Below, in pieces: positions 1 to 12,600 of a stretch of DNA of 64,000 nucleotides. Source of the DNA: Henricia sp. BOLD:AAB3569. Lineage: Eukaryota > Echinodermata > Asteroidea > Spinulosida > Echinasteridae. The notes beneath the pieces were generated by a model. That model had not been told where the DNA came from and did not search any database. It worked only from the letters and a program-made list of their open reading frames with translations. The position numbers were made by a program, and so were the translations under genes. How positions within the stretch are numbered: position 1 is the stretch's first letter; each line of letters opens with the position of its first letter. The stretch lies in NCBI GenBank assembly GCA_037783545.1, contig JBBELK010000439.1, positions 186,001 through 250,000 of the forward strand, read 5' to 3'.

Positions 1-546
1 CATCAGTTTGTTCTACAGTAAAGAACAGAAGAGGGTCCAATGTCAGTCCCCTTTCAATAGCGTGTGTGGCCACCATTGATTTGGATACAGGCAGTGCATC
101 GTCGGCGCATACTGCCTACCAGTTGCTTGAAATGCCCATTTTGCACTGGCCTTTTTAAAGCCGACGTCACGTGCAGCTCATTACAATCATCCCATACCCC
201 TTGGCTAATCACTGGCAGTCAAAACGGCTGTGCAACAGCTGTGCCATGAAGTGACCATTGAAGGTTCAAGTGACCTTCAGACACCGTTTATTCTGACAGT
301 GAGGACACTATTGTCCACAAATAAGTTCACACATTACTACACGCAGTGTTATTGTTGCTATTTGAAGGTTTAAAAGGTGGTAAGTTTCTTTTGCGTTTCA
401 GTATATTTCATTAAATTACAATAAAAACAAAACACACATGAGCTCTTTTTAGTGTCCAGTTACAAAAATGTATTTATTATGAATCAGTATCTATGAGTAT
501 GAAGAAGCAAATTAACAAGTTCTTTTCCTTGCTATTATTTTCCCAG
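1..546. other. Intron upstream of the first visible exon
   Basis: No coding exon was recognised here, although the preceding ATM exon must lie further upstream because exon 1 begins with the third base of a split codon. The stretch is AT-rich near 340-480 and contains no inverted-repeat element that I can delimit. Confidence 0.5.
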
Positions 547-681
547 AGGGGAAGTGCAGACATGGATTTTGCAGGCATTGCAAGCACTGGCTGGTTGCCA
601 GTGTCGGCAGAAAAAGCTGCCCTCTGAAATAGAAACAGCCCTGCATGTGGAATGGACGAAGGTCTGGTCTTGTGCAATTAG
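547..681 (+). CDS. ATM: ATM exon 1 of window (HEAT solenoid)
   Basis: The acceptor is ttttcccag and the donor GTGAGT. It encodes [20 protein letters not shown] and ends [12 protein letters not shown] plus two bases of a split Arg codon. It aligns with the human segment around LTEVALCQDKRS...LWNKIWCITFR. Phase in is 2, phase out is 2. Confidence 0.9.
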
Positions 682-3600
682 GTGAGTGGCCCAAATATGG
701 TACATGGAGGTCAATTTAATTTGAAGCTAGCGTCGCACAAAGTCCCCAAGCAAATCGATGTTGATATTATTACAGTATATTCTGTGTAATGTGTCTGGCA
801 AATTTTGGTGTACTGTGTTGTGACCATGTGAAGTAGGCAAGCGGAATAAAGAACTACATCTACATATAATGCTGTTGGTACTATGTGGTGAATGCCAATT
901 CCTAGCTTTATGCCATTCCCTCCTACTGTGAATGTGGTATTGATTACATGTATGTACTTTACACCTACCGCGTGCACCAGGTCACAATACATTGCAGCAC
1001 AGCAAACATTTAGTCTGGTCATCTGGATACTAAGTGTGTATGTGAAAGGAAGTACGTCAGTACATCAGATGATATTCATGGTAAACATGTTAAAGGTTAA
1101 TGCATAGTTCCGAGTTTGCCTAGTTAGCCCCGCCCCCTTGGATATTGTTGCTATGGCTAACACGCTATCGTCAAAATGGCGACACACAACGCACAAAGCA
1201 ATGGGACTTTCAACGGAAAGCACAGATTCATTGGAGAAAACTCAAAGGTATTCATGTTTCAGGGTCGACAGTTATCTTAGAACACACCGAGTAAAGGGCC
1301 AGTAATATCATGACATACGTGCTTTCGTACCTTTGAAGAACCAATCGACCGGCCTTGAAACCAAAAATTCACCCGGATCATCGCATACAACACTGTACAA
1401 ATTGTAATACAGGGATGTCATATCATGACATACGTGCTTTCGTACCTTTGAAGAACGAAACGACCGGCCTTGAAACCAAAAATTCACCCGGATCATCGCA
1501 TACAACACTGTACAAATTGTATGGGGCAGAACATCGTGTGATGTCGTTGTGAGACCGTGCACTTGACCTATGTGGGTGATGTCTGCTAGCTCTGTTGTGA
1601 TTGGTCGGCGGGTTCGGTTGATTGACAGGTCGGAACTATGCATTGCATGTATCTTTACTGTTCAAATCAAACTTTTGAATGTTTGTTTGCAGAACAATCA
1701 GCTTACATACTGCCGAGTCTGAGGGGTTTGACCTTTTGACCTGCCTATTGCATCATGGGATTGTCAGGCCGGATAGGGAACACTGGAGGCTGTTTCTACC
1801 TGACTCGGCACAGCCTACGAGGTAGGCGCATTAACCACTTGAAGCTGGAGGATATGTAAACGCGTTCTGGCATTGTATGGTCACAGGGGCAGTTGACGAG
1901 TTAAAACGTCAGCTTTGCCGCTGTCTTCCACGGTTAACGTGTAAACACCTCGACTGTCCACCGTCTATTTGTACACACCGTGTTTTAAACTTTTACTTGA
2001 TGGTTGTGGACGACCGGTCAGTGTAACAAATCTCGCTCCGTGGCGGCCGCATTGGAGTGTTGCAGAGTATGATCTTTTTGTGAGAAGATTCATATACTTA
2101 ATGTAGAAATGACTCTCAAGAGTCGGTATTTGTGGTGCTTGACCAGGGGCCAATTTCATAGAGATGTTTCACACAAAAAACTCTTGCTCAGTAGGGAATG
2201 TTACCAGTGAAATCCTCATGTGATAGAAGTAGTGTATGACCAGTGTTAGATGACTGTTTCATTACCATGAAAGTCACATGAAATTTTTGCTGGTAGCCTA
2301 ATTTTATCAAGCAAACCTTTTCATGCTTAAGCAGCTCTATGAAATTGGCCCCTGGTCTTAACTTTTGGCCTGTCACCTTTGCCTTTTTTAAAAAGTTATA
2401 TTTTTGCCAAAAATAATCCTAGCGTTAACTGGTCAAGATGTTAAACAATTGATTCAGATTGAAAAGTCCAAAAATAAATCTAAGGATGCAAAGATTTGAC
2501 TCACAATTATGTGACTCGAGACTCGACTCTCAAAGATTTGACTCGAGATTTTACTTTTAAGGGATTGATTTTTTTTCCCCAGGAATTCCGTCCAGTTTAT
2601 AGTGGCCTTCCTGAGTTGTCATTCACTACCAGAAAATCACACGTGCACATCAAATGGTGTGTTAGCCTTCACAGCAGCCGCTACAAAGGGCAACTACCCT
2701 CTGAGACACCAGCTACTGAACTGGTTGCTGCCAACGGAGGACCAAGATGAGCCTGGGGAGAGACTACAACTTGTCAAGCTTCTAAAGTGGTATGGTTGAA
2801 ATAGCCCATTTTTTTTGTTTGATAAAAAAAGAGCACTCCCCCCCCCCCCCCCCCTCCCCCTTTACAGCCCTTCCGAAGGATGGAGCAAGTGTGGTTGGGT
2901 GCCTTGCTTCAAGGGCACAGGTACCGCAGCCGGGGGGAAGTTCGAACCCGCAACCCCAAGTTTTCACCTATATTGCGAGTCAATGACCCAAACCACTCGG
3001 CCACGGAACCCCACTGACAGACAAGGCTGGCAATTTGCACACAAGTCGATCAGTTTCATTCTAGATTTTATTAAGTTCATCTGCGAACGTTGCCCTAAAA
3101 ATCCAAGTTTTTGCTAATATTTTTATTCTAATTGCAAGGAAATGAAATGCTAAAGAAAATTCAATATATTTAACCAGTTTATAATTTTACAAAAGAGTGC
3201 TTCTTAAGCTAGGTTCATACTTCTCCGCTGAACTCACTCGCCGCATACTCGCCGAGTGTAGTCGCCGCAGAGTTTTCACTCGTTCATACGAGTCCGCTTT
3301 GCGCATACAAGTCGCCGAGGTAAAAATCGAGCACTCGGCGCACTTTATATGCGCGTTTTAATTCATACTCGGCGGTCGTGTTGCGCCAACCCGGCCCCGT
3401 ATACTGTACAATCATCCGTTAACTTTCGTGTATTAATCTCTCAAAAATACTTCCACCGCTCTTTCATCGCTCCCTCTCCATTCAAAATTATCGTAAAACA
3501 AGCGGCATATGGCAATCCATGACTGTTCGCTACTTTCGTGGTCTCTGTACTCACTCAAGCTCAAGCTGGTGCAGTTGTACAAATTCGGGTAATTCTCCAG

Positions 3601-6600
3601 TTCTTTCATTAATCGCTCATTCTCGTGTGACAAATGCTTTTTTCTTAACAAAAACAATTTTCTATGGCACCAGTGTATACATGTAAACCTCTGCTGTCTG
3701 TTTATTGCAAAGTTGGCATAGGCCTATACGTGTCACTTCGTGTCAGGGCCACGCGCAAACGCAAAAAGATAAGATTGAGCGCACGTACAGTGGAAACGGG
3801 TGGAAACGACCCGTGCGCTCAGATGCGGACGACGCGCGCACTGTTAAACTTGTTTGACCCGACTGCGGTGGACAAAATTTCCATTCTGCATATAGGTCGC
3901 CTAGCGAGTATGAATTGGGCTTTATTGGCCCTTCTAAAGTTTTATCAACAAGTGACATAAAAAAATCTTTTTTACTTATTTCATTTAGGCTCAGTTAGAT
4001 TAAAAACATCACACGTCCAAAATTGCCTCTTTACTGTATGAATCACATGAAGTCTTGAAAATATGCGCAAGGTTTATTGTTGTTGATGTTATCCCATTTT
4101 TGTTTTAACTACAGCCTTCCAATTGATCTTGTTGCCCAAGTCTTGGGCATGCTGACTCAACGAACCACCCAGACCAAAAACCAAACGACAAGTGCAGAAC
4201 ATCATTCCATCATAAAGACAGAAAAAACTCGCCAAGATGCAGAAACCCTGTATCTACAATCCTCCTTCAATGTACTGAGTCAAGAGTCGCAAGGCGGTCC
4301 GGCCACGAGTACTGACGGGGATATCGCTGTGAAGGAATCATCGAGCATTGTAGCAAGCATGAAACGAAGCCTGATGCAAAGACTGGAGAGGGTGGGAGTG
4401 CAGGTTTTGGAGTTCTCAAGCAATGAGGCAAGTACATATAAGGCTATTTTAATTTTTTGGATTATAGATCTGCCGCCGAAAAAAATTGAAGTTTGAAAAA
4501 AGAATTTTAAATATTGCTGCCCAGAATTAGGCAGAAATTGATTTAGCTTGCGTCAGGGAGACTGAATGTTAATTAGGGTTTGTTTTGCCCTTACCCGACT
4601 TAATGATTACCACTGCATACTCGGTGCTTTCCCAAGACACTATGAACATTTCATAGCGTGCTCGGGTGGGACTTGAACCCCTTTTCTTTATATCCGAGGA
4701 CTCCTTTTCTTTATATCCGCCATAGCTGGGGGGCTTCCACTGAATGAACTGTATGTTCTTTTGCTGTTGCTGAAGTTGCATTTGTTTACTTCGAACAAGT
4801 TGCGCATCTTTGTAGGGTTGTGTACGCAAAGGGAGCACGTTGCCTGTATGCGTAGGGGCGCTTCGTGTGCACGCAAAGGAGAAGCGTCGCGTGCATGTAA
4901 TGGATGAGCGCTTCTTGTTCTAACAGCAACACAAAACTCAAAGCCCACGCACTGGAAGCCCCCCAGCTATGGCGGATATACAGGGAAGGAGACCTTAGTT
5001 ACCGGATTGGTGTATACTCATAATAAATAGCTTATGTTGTGTTTCTTTTGTAGGTTGCCAGTGTGGAAGCATTGATACACTATGCCAGTCTTCTCTGCAA
5101 GACACTTGCCAAACTTATAGAGTTAGAAGTGTTAACTGATGAAGAAATTGCTCAATCTCAACTTGCTGAAAGTCTCAAGGTAGGTGTTAAAAAATGTTTG
5201 ATTTACCGAGCGTTTCAGATGCCATTTGGGAAACTTGGTCTTTTCATAACCAACTATTAACCAGTTGTCACTTTCGACATTAAAGGCAGTATACATGATT
5301 GGCATCTCGTAAATCAGAAATGTTCACAGCTTTACGCCTAACTTACACAATATAAACATGATGAACGTAGAAAACGTCCCCTGAAATGGTTTTGTCTGAA
5401 ATGCTATAGTCTTTCAGAAATGAGTAAAATAATTATTTTTCGTCTCATGAGACGAAAATTTAACTGCCCCAAAACCATTTGGCCCGAAATCACTTCGTCC
5501 AAACACTACGTCGCCCAAATGCCACTTCGCCACAAAACCACTTTGTGCACAGGCCGTGGTTCAGGGCGAAGTGGTTTTGGGGCGAAATGACTACAAACCC
5601 TTTTTTGACTGTTTTCTCAAAAGTTAGACGAAGTACGGAGCTGGTTTATGCTTAGGTTGGTTTTAATCATGCATATCTTCAATCACACAGGGGGATAAAA
5701 CTATTTCTAACAGTTTACCAATCATGTATACTATCTTTTTTGATTGGTAAGATTTAGCCAAAAAAGGTGCATATGTTTTCCTTCCCTTGGTCTTGGACAA
5801 CTGGCTCTTTTGTGATAAATGTAAACAGCAGAAAACTAAGATATTTAAAGACGTATTACATGATTGGAAAACTTTTTAAAAAAGGAACAGCATTACATAA
5901 CTAAAGGATAATGTCGATAAACTGCCTTGTAGAAATTTCAGCCACATAGATGCAGTAATACTTCAGAAAACCTCACAAATCCATACATGGTTTTTGTGTT
6001 GAATGAATGGTGAAAAAATTGTTTGGAAACATTTTTTTCCCTTAAAGGCCCTATGTATCATTTGCAAGATAAAACTTTTACAGATTCGTGGAATAAGAGT
6101 GTAACATATCTAAGGAAGAATGTTGGTAAACTAGCCTGAAGAAATTTTAGCTACTTAGATGCATCAATGCTTCAGAAAACCTTGAAAATCTATATATGGA
6201 TTTTGTGTACAAGTGAATAGTAAAAAAGCACGGGACTTTTTTAGAAACCAACCTCCGGTTGTCAATTTCCAACATGAAATACCATTTTGGACGGAAATAA
6301 ATTCATGTGGTGTTTGTTACCATTGCTATCAACACTTTCAGTAAGGTTTTTCTTGTCAACTCATGAAAAACAAAATTGGGTCATTGCAAATGATGTATTG
6401 GGGCTTTAATATGTATGATTTTTATTTTCTTTGGCTGACAGACGCTTTTAAAGAGAGTCACTACAGCTCTTCGTAATCTCTGGCAGAAGACCGAAATGGG
6501 AGCAGATACCAAGGTCCACATCCAGTCTCTATCATCGCTAATTGTGGCTCTGGATGGGATGTTCACCTGGGACCACTGTTTTGCAAGTCAAGCAGCCAAA

Positions 6601-9600
6601 GGTTCTGCTCGCTGGCTGGCGGATATGTTTCAGGCAGTGACACCCAGAGCGCTTCTGGATACACTGTTTGAAATTGTAAAGAAAAAGGTAATAGAGAGGC
6701 ATCACAAACCGACCGACCCGCGTAAACATACTTTTAGCTACCCGTAATTGGTAGTGGTATTTTTCTGTGGTTATGCAACTTTGAAAGCTACGACGCATTA
6801 GCCAAAAAGTTGAGGTACCATGGTTTGTATTGTTGACTTGAAATATCGGGTTAAAACCTTCTGTTTTATATCCGGTTATGGTATCTGTGCTCCTGAAAAA
6901 CTGTGTACAAAACATGAGACGGACTGAAAAATTTCTCAAAAAATCTGAAATTTTTTTCTCTCCTAAATGTTTTTTTTTTTTTCATCAAATCTGCACTTTC
7001 CAGTGCTTGATAAGTCATTAAAACAATTTATGTATTTATTTATTTTTATTTATTTATTCACCACATCCAACAGCGGAAGGACCGCCAATTACAGGAATGA
7101 GATCAATTAACATAGATATTCGAATAACTATCAACTTCTAAGTTGAATTAGAAACGGCCAGAGACACCAGGGAATCCCTCCCCTTGCTCTTTACGAAAGA
7201 ATGCTCTGGGATCTTTAAAGTGCGTTACCTAACACACTGGACCAATGGCTTTACATCCCTTCCGAAGGACGGAACAAGTGTGATTAAGTGCCTTTCTCAA
7301 GACACAAGTGCCACAAACCGTCATGGCCCGGAATCGAACCCACATTCTAGTACTGGCACAGGAACTTGAGTTTGACGCACTAGACCGCTCGGCCATAACA
7401 CTTCGGCCATAACTCTTATCTATTATTAACACCTTTGTCCAGGGGAGTAACAGCGCAACCAGTAAGAGCAGTGGAACCAAGATGGCCGCCAAGGACCCCT
7501 TCAGCGATGACGTCATGGATATGGAATTAGATGACGAGTTTGATGATAACAGCAACTGCAAGGACGACTTTGATATGAACAGCAGTGTGCTTGATGACGG
7601 TGCTGTGCAGAAAGGTATACATCAATGACCTTTAAAAGAAAAGCCATGTTTACATGTTGTATATAATAGGTTTAATGAACTTCAATTCTCAGCCCGTAGG
7701 CTGAATTTCATTAAATCAGTAATTGCGTCAGATCAGAAATTCATCCCAGTTTAGAGCCAAAACTGTGGTCAAAGAAAATCCACTTCGAAACGTATGCAAA
7801 GTTTGAGTCATGCACTTGACCACACAACCCAACATATCTCTACTGTGGTTGGCTGCTGTCTTCATGTCACAGTTGTTCTACTTTGCTGTTAGTCCGTTTC
7901 ATCCAACAAGGCATGCGTGAGTGGTCTAGTGGGTATGAAGCGGGACTCCCAATCAGAGGTTGTAGGTTCAAGCCCCACTATGACCAACGTGTCCCTGGGT
8001 AAGGCACTTAATCCCAGTTGCCTCATCAACCCAAGCGATATTTGGGAAGCTGTTTGGGGATGCCATATCTAACTGCTGATAGGGTTGAGCGCCTGGCCAG
8101 CAAAATGGTTCTGGTGATTTCCTGATGGCAGCAGTAATAATGGCAACAGCACCAGGAGCACCCCGCAGGGTGGACATGTGCGCTATATAAGAATCCACCA
8201 TTATTATCCACCATTCAGCTCCAACAAAGTTGGCCGATGGCAACGTGGTTCGTACATGTTGTAATATGTTGGGTGTTTTATACTTTTGCTTATAAAGACT
8301 ATGAAGAATTTAATTTTTTTAAAAGTTAGAAGAACCCAACCCGAACCAAACTGACCCTTATCAATCATTTAGGGCCACCAACATGACATGCTCTTGACCA
8401 ATCGGAAAGCATGAACTGTGCAAGGTATTCATGAATGGAAATTATCATGGTGAACATCCTTTCTTTAACAATGCAACCATTTATTTTTGAAAACTAGCGA
8501 GCTGCCAGAGTTTGCTATCAACGGATGCCCTGAGCGATGCAGAGCAATTGGCCTTGCAATCGACTCAGCTGATCAGTTCATGGTGCCTTACTGGAGCAAG
8601 GATTCCTCACAACGAACAACCAAACACCAGTCGGACTGGCCTCGGCACGTCAAATATCCAGGACAAATTACTGGAGTTGGTGGAGGAAGAGGTGAATTGG
8701 GTTGCATATTGGACAAAGCAAATTTGTGTCAAATTCTAAGGACATTGTCCATATTCTTCCAGAAAATATATTTCATTTTAACCGAACAATCATATAAAAT
8801 ACCTCCCAAAAATACTATCCATGGGACGAAAACAGGAAATTTGTAATCTCCAATTTGGATGTGGAAGCAAAAAGGTTGGTGTAATCACTGCACTGCTTTA
8901 TGGAACGGATAAATTAGTTTACAAAACATCAGTGGTTTTTTTACGATATCCTTGAAAATATACGGATCGAGAGCACAAAATATCAAAATCTCAATACCCA
9001 CTGGAAAAATAGGGGAGGGGGGAGATCTTGACATTTTCAGGTATTCTGGATTTCTTGGTGTCATAAGAAAGACGAAATAGTCATGAAATGGATAGCTACT
9101 GTTTTTCAAAATCTTCAGTCATTATTTAATCTGGGTTCTCTTTTTTTAAACATTTCCATATTTTTCCTGTCAAGGTCAAGAATAACAAGACAGCTTTTGC
9201 CGTGCAGCTGGTAAGATTTAATATTTCTTCAAACTAAACTCCTCAAAAAAAGTTCAGAAAGTCAAGTTTGACTGACGATTTCTCTCTTGTTACTAAATCA
9301 TTTCCCTTGAATTTGGTATCATTGGAAAGCCCTGTTAATCCTCTTTACAGTGATGTGTCATTTGTTATGATTAATCAATTGGGGGATGTGCAGTATAGCG
9401 GAATACAGGGGTGGGTGGAAAGTGAAATGTCACAAAATTCACTGCTATTGTCATGCAGTGCGTTCCCCTTTGCTTGGAGAATGGGAATGTGTCAATCCCA
9501 TTTGTAAAAGTGACAACAAAAGCCAAATCTTTAATTGTTGCTTCCAACAAAAAAAAGTGTAATTATGCTTTTTTATCTATGCTTTTTATTTTATAGTTCT

Positions 9601-12600
9601 TCACCGTTGCCGAATCATTCCTGAAATCCAAAGCAAAGCTGGATGATGAAAGCTTGCTCAGTGTGCAATGTGCCTTATGGTAATTTTTTAACATTTCTAC
9701 TCAAGTGTGCTCGGGTGGGACTCGAACCCACGACCTCATGCATGCTGGGCAGACATCTTAACCACTAGACCACTGAGCTGGCTGGTGTTTAATAAGAGCT
9801 AATAAAGTAGTTTTAAAAAAAATCTGTTTTCTAGTTAAAATTTAGAGTACTGGATTATCTTATGTGGTGGTAATTTTCAAATTATTGCTAAAAAAGGGTA
9901 TTCAACGAATCACCCTTTGGCAAGTTAATCTAAGATCGGTACCTTTTGCAGTTTGAATTTTGGGTCTGCTACCGGAAACAACTCTTTTTAGCCGATGTAT
10001 TTCTATTATTTCAGAAATATAATTTTGTCTCAATTAAGTCAATGGTTTTAGGATTTTGAGTCAAATCAGTAAAAATTGTAACTAGAGTCAGGTTGAATCT
10101 CCAGTCGGAATCGTTAACACTGCAATTCTTATACTTGTACAAACCCACATATATTATTTATTATTATATAAAATGAAGCTTTTGCGGACACCGTGCGTTT
10201 CTGTTACTGTGCAGCACAGAGCCCAGATTCGATGTGCGTTCATGTTGGGCGCACAACGAACACACTCGTATTGCGCGTCGTGGATAGAGGGAATGGATTG
10301 CGTGCGTGTGCAACGCGCGCCAGAGTACAGTAACAAAAAATACTGTACAACAGTAACAAAACCGAATGCATTTGTAAACTGACGTTTTCAACACCAAACA
10401 GACAAAAATCTTGCGGAAATCTTTCAAAACAAAGCTTCATTTTATATAACAATAATAATATTGGATGTCTTTTCGGGTGATATGAGAATATACCGCACTC
10501 GTCATGAAAATACCGAACTCGCCTTCGGCTCGTTCGGTATTTTCATGACTTGTGTGGTATATTCTCATATCACCCTCAAAGCCATCCAATATTATATAAT
10601 TATTATTTTGTCATGTTCCAAAAATAACATGAAGTACATGTTTATATACATGTATATATTCACTTAATTTCTATTCTCCATTGTAGGAGCATAGCATCCA
10701 AGAATCACGAGGACCATGAACTGTGTGCAGCAATCCTTAGTCTCCTCTCAAGGCTGATACCATTCCTACAGAGTGACAAGACTGAAGTCGGCACCAGTTT
10801 GAAGGAAGCGCGAGAGGTGCCACTGCGACTCTTGGGAATATTTTGGTGAGACAAGTCATCTCAGTTTCAATGAGTGCTCCGCCACCCCCTCCACCCCCCT
10901 CATGAAAAATCCCCTCCCCCCTCATGAAAAATCCCCTCCCCCCATGAAAAATCCACCCCCTCCCCCTGGAAATTTGGCAAACGGAGAAAAGGATGATGCC
11001 ATGGCATTCCCCACAGAATGCATAGTTCCGAGTTTGCCTAGTTAACCCCGCCCCCTTTGATATTGTTGCTATGGCTCACACGCTATCGTCAAAATGGCGA
11101 CACACAACGCACAAAGCAATGGGACTTTCAACGGAAGAAAACTCAAAGGTATTTATGTTTCAGGGTCGACAGTTATCTTAGAACACACCGAGTAAATGGC
11201 ACAGGGATGTCATATCATGACATACGTGCTTTTGTACCTTTGAACAATGAAACGACCGGCCTTGAAACCTAAAATTCACCCGGATCATCGCATACAACAC
11301 TGTACAAATTGTATGGGGCAGAACATCGTGTGATGTTGTTGTGAGACCGTGCACTTTGACCTATGTGGGTGATATCTGCTAGCTCTGTTGTGATTGGTCG
11401 GCGGGTTCGGTTGATTGACAGGTCGGAACTATGCATTGTCATTTTGTACCTATTTTATTTAATTTTTAAATTTTTTTTTTCAAGAAACCTGTAAGTGCTG
11501 TTTATCTGGTATAAAGTACGGTGATGTGATTGATAATATATGCCAAATTGAAAAAAATATTTTTAAATTGTTCACAATTATTTTAAATTATTTTAAACTT
11601 TTTACATATCAGGAAACGGCGAGGGATTTACACTGCCCCAGTTCGGTTGGCCATAGCCAAGTGCATGCACGCCCTCATCCTCATCGACCCCACGAGAGAA
11701 TGGACTGTCCTGAAGTCAAAGGCCAAGGACAGGGAGAGAGGTCAGGGGGACAATGAGCGAACAGTTGCTGGGGAGTTTTGTTTGTTACTGAAGGACGAGA
11801 ATCATTCGGTCAGAATGTACATGGCATTGGCTGTCAAGTGGTGAGTTTCTCATTTTTATTATAAGTTTTATTTTTTTTGTGGATTTATAAATAGGATACA
11901 AATGTGGACAGATATCCATGAGTTTGGGATAGCCAATCCTAATCAGTGAGGAACAACTGCACTCGTGGTTGAATTGTTTATCCATCTCTTTGATCCCACA
12001 AAAGGGGTATGAGAGCCAATAAATTACAGACAGAAAAGAAAAATAAACTAATGTGTGTTACAGGCATTATACAAATAAACAGTTAATTAATAGACCTATG
12101 ACATAATGACGTCACGCAATGTTTACCGCTGTGCATTATGGGTGAAATGTGGGGACGAAATCTCTGCATCGCTAGTTTGCACAATTATTGCAGGGCCATT
12201 TTCGCCGCCTTTTGAAGCCTTAAAAGTTAAAACCATAGTTCCGGCGTCCGTCGTGCGCTTAAAACTCACGCAGGCACAACTAAGTTGACACGAACCATTT
12301 TAGAAATTTACGATCTTTGTTTTGGACGTTTTTTGCCAGCGAAGCAGTTAGTAAAGTTCACAAAGTTACGTGCATAATACGCTATGCGCTATGCATGCAA
12401 CGCACGCAAAGTTCGAAAACTAGCGATTTTGGCCCCACTTTTCACCCATAATGCACCGCGGTAAACATCGCGTGACGTCATTACGTTTCAGGTCCATTGA
12501 ATTTTGACATAATCTTAATAAATTTAGCTAAGTTACATATTTGATTTGAGCTGCGTACATTGAACAGAAGTCCCAGTTTGTCAGGATTTGGTCTAGTCCA

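Noticed and set aside
477-694. - strand frames of 60-66 codons
   Set aside because: They are shadows of ATM exon 1 (547-681).
7229-7561. - strand 110-codon frame rich in Ser and Leu
   Set aside because: Antisense of the acidic exon 7; reverse translation of Asp codons gives the Ser/Ile/Val richness.
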